A stretch of DNA of 31,458 bases from Candidatus Thermofonsia Clade 1 bacterium (GCA_002794705.1 PGTK01000013.1:1-31458), one strand, 5' to 3'. Positions 15,684-23,532 are shown, counted from the first letter of the stretch. The notes: generated by a model from the sequence alone, not told the origin. A program made the numbers and translations.

Positions 15684-16421
15684 ATGCATCGTTTCTATCT
15701 ACCATCCCAGCAATTGCACAGCGAATACGTCAATCTGCCCGAACAGCTTGCTCATCAAGTGCGCAACGTGCTGCGAATGCGCGAGGGCGAGTCGTTCATC
15801 ATTTTTGACGGCGAAGGCATGGAATATGACGCTGAAATCACTGACATACGGCGCGACGGCGTCACAGTGCGGCTAGGCGATCCGCGCTCGTGCAGCGGTG
15901 AGCCGCGTCTGCGCTTGACTCTCTTTCACAGCCTGCTCAAAAAGGATCGCTTTGAGTGGGCGCTGGAGAAAGGCACTGAGCTGGGCATTAGTCACTTTGT
16001 GCCGCTGCACACAGCCCGCGTGATCGCCGATGGCGCCAGTGAGATCAAGCGGGCGCGCTGGCAGCGCGTGGTGATTGAAGCAGCAGAGTTGGCAGGGCGC
16101 GGCATTCTACCGCCTATCGATGAGATTCACACCTTGCTGCAGGCATTTGCGCGCCTGAGCGCCTTCGATCTCGCCATTTTCGCGTGGGAAGAGGCGCGTG
16201 GCTACACCCTGCGTGACGCCGTACGCGACTACCGCGCCGTCTATGGCGAGGCTGTGCCACGAGTCGCGCTGTTCATCGGCGCGGAGGGCGGCTTCACGCC
16301 TGAAGAGGCAGAAGCAGCGCGGGCGGCGGGCTGTAAGATCGTCACACTAGGCGAGCGCGTCATGCGCGCCGAGACAGCAAGCCTTGCCGCCGCCGCCGCC
16401 CTGCTCTATGAGTGGTCTTAG
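15684..16421 (+). CDS. rsmE: 16S rRNA (uracil-1498-N3)-methyltransferase RsmE
   Basis: 245 residues from ATG 15684, with AGGAG 8 nt upstream. An N-terminal PUA-like beta barrel ('VRNVLRMREGESFIIFDGEG') is followed by a SPOUT methyltransferase domain. Diagnostic parts are 'SLLKKDRFEWALEKGTELGI', 'RWQRVVIEAAELAGRG' and the trefoil-knot SAM site 'LFIGAEGGFTPEEAEAA' with 'LGERVMRAETASLAA'. It methylates U1498 of 16S rRNA in the assembled 30S subunit. The common Pro in 'GPEGG' is Ala here. It closes a three-gene operon, and its TAG interlocks with the TAA of the convergent TPR gene. Confidence 0.94.
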   Translation: MHRFYLPSQQLHSEYVNLPEQLAHQVRNVLRMREGESFIIFDGEGMEYDAEITDIRRDGVTVRLGDPRSCSGEPRLRLTLFHSLLKKDRFEWALEKGTELGISHFVPLHTARVIADGASEIKRARWQRVVIEAAELAGRGILPPIDEIHTLLQAFARLSAFDLAIFAWEEARGYTLRDAVRDYRAVYGEAVPRVALFIGAEGGFTPEEAEAARAAGCKIVTLGERVMRAETASLAAAAALLYEWS

Positions 16422-17650
16422 GCTGATTGCGCAGCGCGCTGCTGCGCGATCAGCGCCTTGACGCGCTCTATAATCCGCGCTGTTTGCGCACTGCCACGCG
16501 CCGATTTCTGCAGCGCCTCCAGACCGCTCAAAAAGGACTCTAGCGCGCCCACACTAGGCGGACTCTCCGCTAAGAGTTCAAACTGATCCTCAGCGGCTTT
16601 GTAGTCGCCCAGCGCAACCTGCGCCGTGATCAGGTCGAAGCGCGCCCAATGATCGAACGGATCGCCATCTACGACGCGCGCTGCGATACGCAGCGATTTA
16701 CGAAAGGCTCCCTCTGCCTGATTGAGGTCGCCCTGCATTAAGTGGAGCATGGCGAGGTTATTGAGCGGATAAGAGCTATGCGGCATGACGTGCGCGGCAC
16801 GCTCATAGGCGTCGATCGCGTCTTTATAACGCTCTTGCCGCCGATATAAGCCGCCTAGCGCGGCGTAGAACGAGGCGCCGTTGATATCGCGCGCCTGCGG
16901 ATCGCGCTCTAGCGCCCTCAAAAAATGACGCTCTGCTTCATTGTAGAGTCTCTTACGGGCAGACTCATCGCTCTGCCGTGCAGCCCGCAAACGCAGCGCG
17001 TAGCCAAGCGCCGCCTCTGCTTGCGGGAATTCTTCGGCGCTGGCGCGCAAAAGCGGAATGGCGCGATCAGGATCGCCCAGCTGGCTGTAGATTTCACCCA
17101 AATAGTAATTCACAGCCCGATTGTGCGGATCAAGAGCGCGTGCCTCTTCGAAGGTCTGCTGCGCAGCACTGAGGTTGTGCGCAATTACCTGTTGCACGCC
17201 AATTTGAAGCAGAGTCGCGGCGCGTGTGGCTTTCTCGCCGCGCTCTTGGATATCGCGCAAGAGCTGTTCAGCGCTTGTGCGCAGCTGTTCAGCCGCTTTC
17301 AAAGTCCTATCTATGCGCCGTGAGATGTAGATGAATGCGCTCACGCCTGCTGTAGTGGCAAGAGCCAACACAATGCCGACAATCGCGCCTGCCACCTCAA
17401 GGAAACTCAGCATCCGCGAGACGGTCTCTAAGGCGCGGTCGGCTGACTGCGCAACCTCATCTGTGCGCCCTAACGCCTCTTCAGCGCGTTTGAGCACCTC
17501 CTCAGGCGCGATGAGCGTGGGTATAGCAGTGGGCGTAGGTGCGTCCTGTGCTTGGGCGCGTGGCGTTGCTGCTGAGAGCAATCCCAACAAAATGAATGCA
17601 CATAAGAGCATCAAAGCGAGGCTGCGCGATCGATCCATGTTAATTCTCAT
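16418..17650 (-). CDS. Membrane-anchored TPR protein in the fts operon
   Basis: About 410 residues from ATG 17650, or 406 from ATG 17638, one base after the ftsA stop; the sequence does not decide. An N-terminal signal-like segment ('LALMLLCAFILLGLLSAATP') leads to a Pro/Thr-rich stretch and a predicted coiled coil. A second membrane helix ('GAIVGIVLALATTAGVSAFI', about 88-108) follows, then another coiled coil. From about residue 150 at least five TPR units are seen, for example 'AVNYYLGEIYSQLGDPDRAI' and 'SFYAALGGLYRRQERYKDAI'. TPRs bind protein partners. The topology (repeats inside or outside) is uncertain. It takes the place where ftsZ would be expected. Confidence 0.85.
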   Translation of the reverse strand: MRINMDRSRSLALMLLCAFILLGLLSAATPRAQAQDAPTPTAIPTLIAPEEVLKRAEEALGRTDEVAQSADRALETVSRMLSFLEVAGAIVGIVLALATTAGVSAFIYISRRIDRTLKAAEQLRTSAEQLLRDIQERGEKATRAATLLQIGVQQVIAHNLSAAQQTFEEARALDPHNRAVNYYLGEIYSQLGDPDRAIPLLRASAEEFPQAEAALGYALRLRAARQSDESARKRLYNEAERHFLRALERDPQARDINGASFYAALGGLYRRQERYKDAIDAYERAAHVMPHSSYPLNNLAMLHLMQGDLNQAEGAFRKSLRIAARVVDGDPFDHWARFDLITAQVALGDYKAAEDQFELLAESPPSVGALESFLSGLEALQKSARGSAQTARIIERVKALIAQQRAAQSA

Positions 17651-18929
17651 CCTCAGGCAGAAGGCGTTTCATCATGCCGCCCAGAAGTTTGCCCAGATTT
17701 GACGTACGGCGCTTGCCCGTGCCGCCATTGGCGCCTTCGCCGCGCACGCGAAAACCGCTGTTGCGCGCAGCGCGCCCGCGTTGCTCATCTTCGCGCTCCA
17801 TGATCAAGCCGAGCCGCAGCAAACCGACACTTGTGCTATAAGACGGGTTGCGCAGCTGATCCGCCATGCCGCTCACGCGCTCCGGACGGGCGATGCGCAC
17901 AGGCATTTTCAGCACATCGGCAGCGATTTTCTTGATGCCGGGCAACTGAGCGCTACCGCCTGTCAGCACGGCGCCAGCGGAGAGCAAGCCGTCATAGGCG
18001 CTGTATTTGATCTCGCGCAGCACCAGCTGGAAGAGTTCTTCAATGCGCGGCTGAATGATCGCCGCTAGGTCGGCGCGCAAAACACGACTCATATGCTCTT
18101 CGCCGAAGGGCTGTACAATGAAAACATCTGAGGGATCAACCGCGCTCGGATCGGCGTGTCCATACTCCACTTTGACTGCCTCGGCGATCTCGTAGGGCAG
18201 ATGCAAGCCCTGTGCGATGTCGTTAGTCACGTGCCAGCCGCCCACGCTGATGACCGCCGTATGCCAGACCGTGCCTTCTATGAAGACGGCGAGATCGGTC
18301 GTGCCGCCGCCGATGTCAATCACTAAGACGCCCATCTCGCGTTCGGCGTCGCTCAGCACCACCTCGCCTGAGGCAAGCGGATTCAAGATGAAGCGATCTA
18401 CATAGACTCCGGCGCCCTCAACGCACTTCTGCAAATTCTGCAGACTGCTGCTAGCAGCCGTCACAATGTGCGCCTCTACCTCAAGGCGGAAGCCGTGCAT
18501 TCCGAGCGGACTGCGGATACCATCTTGACCGTCAAGCGTGTAGTTGCGCGGGATAATATGCAGCACCTCTCGGTTGTGCGGCAAGGCAATGGCGCGTGCC
18601 GCCTCCATAGCGCGCTCCAGATCGGCGATTTGCACGCCCCGCGTGCCGCTGATGCCCACCACGCCCCGCGAGTTGCGCGAGTCAATGTGTGCGCCTGCCA
18701 CGCTGACAAAGGCGCGCCCGATCTCATAGCCGCTGCTGCGCTCTGCCTTGTGAATCGAGGCGGAAATGCGCGCCGTCAGCTCGTTCACATCGTTGACCAC
18801 GCCCTTTTTCATGCCCCGCGATGGCTCAACGCCTAAGCCGATCACGTGGATATCGTCGGCGCGCACCTCACCGACCAGTGTGCAAATTTTGGTTGTGCCG
18901 ACATCAATGCCGACGACTAGTTCGCCCAT
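17640..18929 (-). CDS. ftsA: Cell division protein FtsA
   Basis: 429 residues, standard length. The actin-like ATPase fold shows phosphate-1 'VVGIDVGTTKICTLVG' at the N-terminus, the 1C-type domain region with 'GVVGISG', phosphate-2 'GVLVIDIGGGTTDLAVF' (about 200) and the adenosine motif 'AVLTGGSAQLPGI' (about 325). The last 17 residues contain the amphipathic membrane-targeting helix 'LGKLLGGMMKRLLPED', after an Arg/Gly-rich linker. FtsA tethers FtsZ to the membrane and recruits divisome proteins. It lies 14 nt after ftsQ; GAGGG overlapping the ftsQ TGA serves as a somewhat distant Shine-Dalgarno site. Confidence 0.96.
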   Translation of the reverse strand: MGELVVGIDVGTTKICTLVGEVRADDIHVIGLGVEPSRGMKKGVVNDVNELTARISASIHKAERSSGYEIGRAFVSVAGAHIDSRNSRGVVGISGTRGVQIADLERAMEAARAIALPHNREVLHIIPRNYTLDGQDGIRSPLGMHGFRLEVEAHIVTAASSSLQNLQKCVEGAGVYVDRFILNPLASGEVVLSDAEREMGVLVIDIGGGTTDLAVFIEGTVWHTAVISVGGWHVTNDIAQGLHLPYEIAEAVKVEYGHADPSAVDPSDVFIVQPFGEEHMSRVLRADLAAIIQPRIEELFQLVLREIKYSAYDGLLSAGAVLTGGSAQLPGIKKIAADVLKMPVRIARPERVSGMADQLRNPSYSTSVGLLRLGLIMEREDEQRGRAARNSGFRVRGEGANGGTGKRRTSNLGKLLGGMMKRLLPEDEN

Positions 18930-18943
18930 CGCGCCACAGACCC

Positions 18944-19876
18944 TCAGCGTGCCAAACTGTAGTACGGCGCGTCAGGATCGCTCACGTTTACCTCTAGGAA
19001 ACGTCTGCCGCGCCGCTCATAAACTTGCCTTACAATCTCATTATACACGGCAATTTTGGTCAGCATATCTCTACCATCACCAAACCAGAACATCCAGCCG
19101 CGCCCGTCGCGGTAGCCCAAACCTTTAGCCGAATCATACACCAATTCATCCACATTCGGATAGAGCGCTTTGAACTGCTGCACGCCAATGACCGTGTTCA
19201 GGTCAATGCAGCTGCCCGGTCCGAGCAGCTCTTCTGTGCCTTGCAAGGGACACTCGCCAATGTTGAGCGTCCGTGAGGGCTTTTCGACGATCACACGCGG
19301 CAGATGCGGCAAATCTTGGCGCAGCTGCATCACGCGCCCACGCGCATCTACCCAGACGCGCAGACTTGCCTGCTCCCAGACTAGGACTGGCTCGCGCTCA
19401 GTCACGGTCACTTGCACCATCATCGGCGGCCAGCCCAGCTCGACTGTGGCATCGGCAATGGAAGGATCAGCCTCAAGGCGGCGCTCAATTGCCGCAGGAT
19501 CGATCCAGAATAGGTGCGTCAAGCGCGACGGATTCTCAGGATCGATCAATCCCGTGCGCGTGAAAATTTCGCCGCCGCTCAGGTAGCGCGTCCCGCCGAC
19601 GTAGATTGTCTGCACAAAAAACGCCTCATGCGTCAAAAAGAGGTACAGCACGATCAGCAGGATGATGACCATGAAAGCGCTCAGCCAGCGCGTGCTGAGA
19701 TAGATACGCGCTGGTGCAGCACGCGGCACAGCCGGAGGCGCTTTGCGGCGCAGACGCCGCCGTGCCACACCGAGCGGCGCGCTAGGCGATCCAAGCGATC
19801 CGCTCTCCAGCAGATCGTCGGGCGGGCGGCGCTTCAGGCGCGGCGGACGGGCGGAAATCTTATCGCGCATAGACAT
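18944..19876 (-). CDS. ftsQ: Cell division protein FtsQ/DivIB (POTRA domain)
   Basis: 310 residues from ATG 19876; the longer frame to 19903 contains the promoter. A basic, Pro/Arg-rich cytoplasmic head of about 60 residues is followed by one transmembrane helix ('WLSAFMVIILLIVLYLFL', about 64-82). The POTRA domain then begins at 'FFVQTIYVGGTRYLSGGEIF' and ends around 'ATVELGWPPMMVQVTVTERE'. The beta domain follows, with 'VWVDARGRVMQ'. This bitopic divisome protein links FtsB/L to the rest of the machinery outside the membrane. No Shine-Dalgarno site is visible, in line with a leaderless transcript. Sequence level conservation is low in this family, but architecture and place before ftsA make the call firm. 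Confidence 0.93.
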   Translation of the reverse strand: MSMRDKISARPPRLKRRPPDDLLESGSLGSPSAPLGVARRRLRRKAPPAVPRAAPARIYLSTRWLSAFMVIILLIVLYLFLTHEAFFVQTIYVGGTRYLSGGEIFTRTGLIDPENPSRLTHLFWIDPAAIERRLEADPSIADATVELGWPPMMVQVTVTEREPVLVWEQASLRVWVDARGRVMQLRQDLPHLPRVIVEKPSRTLNIGECPLQGTEELLGPGSCIDLNTVIGVQQFKALYPNVDELVYDSAKGLGYRDGRGWMFWFGDGRDMLTKIAVYNEIVRQVYERRGRRFLEVNVSDPDAPYYSLAR

Positions 19877-19883
19877 ACGCCAT

Positions 19884-19912
19884 ACTATAGCGCACTGCCA
19901 CACGGCTGTCTA
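19884..19912 (-). promoter_or_regulatory. Predicted promoter of ftsQA, giving a leaderless mRNA
   Basis: Minus-strand -35 TAGACA (19912-19907), a 17-bp spacer and -10 TATAGT (19889-19884), each five of six consensus bases. Seven bases separate the -10 from the ATG at 19876, so the first transcribed base would be about the A of the start codon. Confidence 0.65.
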
Positions 19913-19961
19913 ACGGGCTAGGATCAATTCAAACGCTTTCCTAGCCACTGGTCGAGCGCCG

Positions 19962-19987
19962 CCAAGTGTGTTCTATGCTACACTTGG
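19962..19987. promoter_or_regulatory. Dyad upstream of the receiver gene
   Basis: CCAAGTGT (19962-19969) and ACACTTGG (19980-19987) are perfect 8-bp arms around a 10-bp centre. The dyad overlaps a TACACT (19979-19984) that might be the -10 for the receiver gene at 20023. It could be an operator, or a hairpin in the leader if transcription starts upstream. Confidence 0.45.
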
Positions 19988-20022
19988 ACGTAGTGGACTG
20001 TTCTGAACTTGGGAAGTTGTCA

Positions 20023-20385
20023 ATGTCAGTCACTATCCTAATCGCTGAAGATGATAAAGACCTACAGCTGCTCTACCGCGCTGCTATGGAGCATCAGGGC
20101 TTCCACGTGCTGGAGGCACGCGACGGCGCTGCGCTCATGGACTTGCTACGCTCGCCCGATTTTCACGCCGATGTGCTGATCTTGGATATCGAAATGCCTG
20201 AGGCGCCCGGCGGACGCGCCATTGATTACATTCGCAGCCAGCCGCATTTGGCGAATCTCAAGATTGTCGTCATCACGGCGAATGAGCAGTACCGTGAGCG
20301 CCTTGCCCCCAAAGCCGACTATTTCCTCGTCAAGCCGATTGCCATTAGCGACGTTATGCGCATTGCTAAAGAATTGACCACTTGA
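20023..20385 (+). CDS. Single-domain response regulator (CheY-like)
   Basis: 120 residues from ATG 20023, with GGGAAG about 7 nt upstream; in-frame codons to 19966 run through the dyad and are not used. A complete receiver domain is present: acidic pair in 'IAEDDKD' (residues 9-11), phospho-acceptor Asp55 in 'LILDIEMPE', conserved Thr85 in 'VVITANE' and Lys104 in 'FLVKP'. There is no output domain, so it acts by protein contact or in a phosphorelay. No kinase is adjacent; the nearest in the window is the soluble kinase at 7875. It is divergent from ftsQ and 30 nt upstream of the FAD-linked oxidase. Confidence 0.93.
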   Translation: MSVTILIAEDDKDLQLLYRAAMEHQGFHVLEARDGAALMDLLRSPDFHADVLILDIEMPEAPGGRAIDYIRSQPHLANLKIVVITANEQYRERLAPKADYFLVKPIAISDVMRIAKELTT

Positions 20386-20415
20386 CCTATCACACGCTTT
20401 TAAGGATGATGTCCT

Positions 20416-21807
20416 ATGACCGCACCAGCCATGTACAACACGCTCTCAGCGGAACATTTGATGTTTTTTGAGAATCTCCTGGGCGCCGATCGGCTCTCAA
20501 CGCGCCGCGCTGACCTTGAACTGCACGCCCGCGATCAGTCTTTTCACACGCCGCGCCCGCCTGATGTCATCCTCTTGCCAGAGACTACGGTAGAGGTCAG
20601 CGCCATTTTGCGCTATGCCAACGCCAATCGCCTGCCCGTGACCGCTTGGGGAGTCGGCACGAGTTTGGAGGGCAACTCGATCGCCGTGCGCGGCGGCATC
20701 ATGCTGGACTTTGCGCGCATGGCGCAGCTCTTAGAGGTGCGTCCCGATGATTTTCAGGCGGATGTGCAGCCCGGCATGACGCGCCTTGAGCTGAACAAGG
20801 CGCTCTCGCGCTACGGTCTCTTTTTCACCCCGGAGCCGGGCGCCAATGCCACTATCGGCGGCATGATCGCCACCAATGCCGCCGGCATCAAGACCATCAA
20901 ATACGGCGCGACCCGTGAAAATGTTTTGGCGTTGGAAGTCGTTAAGGCAGATGGCGAGGTGCTGCAAGTTGGCACGCGGGCGCGCAAAAACTCAGCCGGC
21001 TACAGCCTGTTACATTTGTTCATTGGCTCAGAGGGTACACTTGGCATTATCACACGCGCCACGCTCAAACTTGCGCCGATTCCGAGCGAATACAGCGCTG
21101 TGCTTGCCGCCTTTCCGAGCGTCGAGAGCGCCATCAGCGCTGTTGTTGATATCGTGAGCGCCGGTCTGGAGCCGACGGCGCTTGAATTCGTGGATAAAGA
21201 GACCGTCAACGCCTTGAATCAGGATAAAGGCACGCAGTTCGTGGTAGCGCCGACCGTGATCATGGAATTCATCGGGAGCGGCGAGGGCGAACAGCTTCAG
21301 CTTGCCCTTGAGCTATGCCGTGAGAATGGCGCCACGCACTTTGAAGCGGCGCAAGGCACAGAGGCGCGTAACAAGCTCTGGGAGGTGCGCCACCACACTT
21401 ATGAGTCGCTTGTGCGTGTGCATCCCAACAAGGCGCAGAAGATCATTGACGTGGCTGTGCCGATCTCGCGCTACCCAGAGATTGTGCTATACGCCGATAC
21501 AGCGCTGCGTGAGCATAACCTGATCGGCTATAAGTTCGGTCATGCCGGCGACGGCAATTTGCACATTAACGTGATCCATACGCCCAATGATGAGGCGGAA
21601 CTCGCCCGTGTGGAGGCAACAAACGACCAGATCGTGCGCCGTGCCATTCTACTGGGCGGCACTGCCACAGGCGAGCATGGTGTGGGCATTGGCAAGCGCA
21701 AATTCATGGCGGCTCAGTATGGCGCTGCTTACGATCTGATGCGCCAAATCAAGAATTTATTCGATCCGAACGGAATCCTGAATCCCGGCAAGATTTTCAC
21801 GGATTGA
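20416..21807 (+). CDS. FAD-linked oxidoreductase, GlcD / D-lactate dehydrogenase (cytochrome) type
   Basis: 463 residues from ATG 20416, with AAGGATG upstream. The vanillyl-alcohol-oxidase-type FAD-binding domain is seen in 'VTAWGVGTSLEGNSIAV' (about residue 75-91), 'PEPGANATIGGMIATNAAG' and 'RKNSAGYSLLHLFIGSEGTL'. The C-terminal substrate domain has the metal-binding 'GHAGDGNLHINV' and 'GTATGEHGVGIGKRKFM', and ends 'LFDPNGILNPGKIF'. It oxidises a D-2-hydroxyacid such as D-lactate or glycolate to the 2-oxoacid, passing electrons to a quinone or cytochrome. No GlcE or GlcF genes follow, which fits better with the single-subunit D-lactate type. The stop overlaps the next start as TTGA. Confidence 0.93.
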   Translation: MTAPAMYNTLSAEHLMFFENLLGADRLSTRRADLELHARDQSFHTPRPPDVILLPETTVEVSAILRYANANRLPVTAWGVGTSLEGNSIAVRGGIMLDFARMAQLLEVRPDDFQADVQPGMTRLELNKALSRYGLFFTPEPGANATIGGMIATNAAGIKTIKYGATRENVLALEVVKADGEVLQVGTRARKNSAGYSLLHLFIGSEGTLGIITRATLKLAPIPSEYSAVLAAFPSVESAISAVVDIVSAGLEPTALEFVDKETVNALNQDKGTQFVVAPTVIMEFIGSGEGEQLQLALELCRENGATHFEAAQGTEARNKLWEVRHHTYESLVRVHPNKAQKIIDVAVPISRYPEIVLYADTALREHNLIGYKFGHAGDGNLHINVIHTPNDEAELARVEATNDQIVRRAILLGGTATGEHGVGIGKRKFMAAQYGAAYDLMRQIKNLFDPNGILNPGKIFTD

Positions 21808-22484
21808 AGCGTGCGATGTTACCCGCTAACGTCACTTTGCAGTACATGCGCGAAGGCACCAAGCAGAATGTGCGCGTGAAACTCTCACTAGACGCGACTG
21901 TCCGCCAAGTGATCGCCGATCTGGTGCGCGATCTGGGGCTGCCCAGCACTGACTCCGACGGCGAGCCTTGCACCTACGAACTGACCTATCAACGCCAGAC
22001 CTTGAGCGATGAGGCGCGCCTGTTCGAGGTCGGCGTGCAAGAGAATGCCATTTTGCAGCTGGTGGCAGTCAATCCGAATGCCACGCGCAGCGGCATGGCG
22101 CTCTCAGCAAACGTGCTGAGCAGGCTTGGCGGCAAGGGCAGCAATGAGCCGTTGCCGATCCGCGCTGAGTTGCTCTCGCGCACGGGACGTGCCTTCCCGT
22201 TGCGGCACACACGCGCCTTGCTCGGACGCGCCGATCCCGCGCTGGGCTACCCGCCTGAGGCGCTCGACGCCGATCTAACGCCCCTCGATCCTGAGCGGAC
22301 AGTCTCACGCCCGCACGCCTTGATTGTCTACAGCGACGGGCGTTTTACGATCCGCGATCTATACAGTCAGCGCGGCGTGCTGGTCAATGGCGTGCGCATT
22401 CCCGTCAACGGCGCTTATCCGCTTGACGACGGCGACTGGCTGCAGCTGGGCGAAGTTGAGCTGCAGTTTCGGTGTCCACGCTGA
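21804..22484 (+). CDS. Ubiquitin-like (YukD/EsaB-type) domain fused to an FHA domain
   Basis: 226 residues from TTG 21804 (overlapping the upstream TGA), or 222 from ATG 21816. Residues about 8-90 have the pattern of a beta-grasp ubiquitin-like domain of the YukD type: strand 'NVTLQYM', strand 'VRVKLSL', helix 'TVRQVIADLVRDLGL', then 'YELTYQRQTLSDEARL' and the final strand 'AILQLVAV'. Residues about 135-224 are an FHA phosphothreonine-binding domain with 'LLGRAD' (139-144), 'VSRPHALI' (167-174), 'DLYSQRGVLVNG' (185-196) and a closing 'LQLGEVELQF'. There is no C-terminal diglycine, so the UBL cannot be conjugated in the ordinary way. The next gene encodes a JAMM peptidase. The FHA part is firm; the UBL call is by pattern. 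Confidence 0.85.
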   Translation: MKRAMLPANVTLQYMREGTKQNVRVKLSLDATVRQVIADLVRDLGLPSTDSDGEPCTYELTYQRQTLSDEARLFEVGVQENAILQLVAVNPNATRSGMALSANVLSRLGGKGSNEPLPIRAELLSRTGRAFPLRHTRALLGRADPALGYPPEALDADLTPLDPERTVSRPHALIVYSDGRFTIRDLYSQRGVLVNGVRIPVNGAYPLDDGDWLQLGEVELQFRCPR

Positions 22485-22888
22485 GGTTGCATCTCTCAGC
22501 AGCGCTGCGCGCTGCGCTGGAGGCTGAAGCACGGCAAGGCGCGCCAAACGAGGTCTGCGGTGTGCTGGGCGGCATTTGGCGCGGCGCGATTGGCTACGCG
22601 ACGTGCCACATCGCTGTGCCAAACATTGCGCCGACGCCACAGACGCATTTTGTGATGGATCATGGCGTCATGGTCGCTGCAATTGAGGCGCTCGAACGCG
22701 CTAGGCGTGACCTGATCGGCGTTTATCACTCCCATCCCTGTAGCGCGCCCATTCCCTCACCCGCTGACCTCGCGGCGTGCGCTTGGATCGCCACGCCCTA
22801 CCTGATCATCGGCTATGCAGCCACACAGCCGACTCTTGCCGCGTGGCTGCTAAACGGCGCGACCTTCACTCATCTACTGCTTATCTGA
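22472..22888 (+). CDS. JAMM/MPN zinc metallopeptidase (Mov34-like)
   Basis: 138 residues from GTG 22472, overlapping the previous gene by 13 bp; TTG at 22487 is a possible later start. All JAMM ligands are present: Glu27 in 'NEVCGVLGG', His86 and His88 in 'YHSHP', and Asp99 with exactly ten residues after the second His ('SPADL'), plus the conserved Ser96. The family removes ubiquitin-like or sulfur-carrier proteins from amides; bacterial members include Mec-type enzymes acting on CysO and RadC relatives. Neighbouring a ubiquitin-like fold, it could act on that protein or on a related modifier. No E1, cysteine synthase or MoaD gene is in the window. Confidence 0.9.
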   Translation: MSTLRLHLSAALRAALEAEARQGAPNEVCGVLGGIWRGAIGYATCHIAVPNIAPTPQTHFVMDHGVMVAAIEALERARRDLIGVYHSHPCSAPIPSPADLAACAWIATPYLIIGYAATQPTLAAWLLNGATFTHLLLI

Positions 22889-22894
22889 GAATGC

Positions 22895-22924
22895 TTGACA
22901 AACTTTGTGCATTGGCTGTATAAA
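22895..22924 (+). promoter_or_regulatory. Predicted promoter of the TetR gene
   Basis: A perfect -35 TTGACA (22895-22900), an 18-bp spacer and -10 TATAAA (22919-22924). The start would be near 22931, about 20 nt before the ATG at 22951. Confidence 0.65.
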
Positions 22925-22940
22925 CCTAACAAGTTTTAGG
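22925..22940. promoter_or_regulatory. Imperfect dyad next to the tetR -10, candidate autoregulatory operator
   Basis: CCTAA (22925-22929) and TTAGG (22936-22940) are the ends of a 16-bp imperfect inverted repeat covering the expected start point. TetR genes usually repress themselves through such sites. It is short and one of two candidates; the other is the TTGACAAACTTTGT element at the -35. Confidence 0.4.
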
Positions 22941-22950
22941 TAAGCAGACC

Positions 22951-23532
22951 ATGCACACAGACTCAGAATCAAGAAAGCGCGTGTTGGACGCAGCAGAGCG
23001 GCTTTTCATGGAGCGGGGCTATGCTGCCGTCACGCTGCGCGACATTGCACAAGCGCTGAACATCAAGCCCGCCTCGCTCTACTATCATGAGGCAGGCGGC
23101 AAAGAGGCGCTCTTTGTGGCAGTGGTAGAACGCAGTATGGCACGCCACAGCGAGGGTCTGCGAGCGGCGCTGTGCGCAGCGGGCGGCTCACTGCGCGAAA
23201 AACTGTTAGCCGCTGCTGAGTGGCTCTTCAGTCAGCCGCCGATGGACTTCGGGCGCATGATGCACAGCGACTTGAGTGCGCTCAGCCCTGAGCAAGCCGC
23301 CCGCCTTGAGCGCGCTATTTACGATTCGCTCTTGGTGCCGCTTGAGGCAGTCTTTGTGGAGGCACATGCGAAGGGCGAGATATGGTCGGCGCACGCCCAG
23401 ATGCTCAGCGGCATGGTCTTGGTGATGCTAGAGGCGGCGCACAGTCTACCGACGCGCCTTCATACGCAGCCCAAGCAGGTTATTGCAGCTGAGATGATTG
23501 AGGTCTTGCTCAAGGGCTTGCAGCCGCGCTGA
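22951..23532 (+). CDS. TetR/AcrR family transcriptional regulator
   Basis: 193 residues. The N-terminal DNA-binding domain is typical: 'RVLDAAERLFMERGYAAVT' then the helix-turn-helix 'LRDIAQALNIKPASLYYH' (about residues 32-49) and 'KEALF'. The usual 'HFxxK' turn is extended here to 'HEAGGK'. The C-terminal ligand and dimer domain (about 60-190) is helical with no recognisable effector motif. TetR proteins repress nearby genes until a small ligand binds. Candidate targets are itself, the DICT gene downstream, or fatty-acid genes elsewhere. A near-identical TTGACAA-CTTTGT element lies on both sides of this gene. Confidence 0.93.
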   Translation: MHTDSESRKRVLDAAERLFMERGYAAVTLRDIAQALNIKPASLYYHEAGGKEALFVAVVERSMARHSEGLRAALCAAGGSLREKLLAAAEWLFSQPPMDFGRMMHSDLSALSPEQAARLERAIYDSLLVPLEAVFVEAHAKGEIWSAHAQMLSGMVLVMLEAAHSLPTRLHTQPKQVIAAEMIEVLLKGLQPR

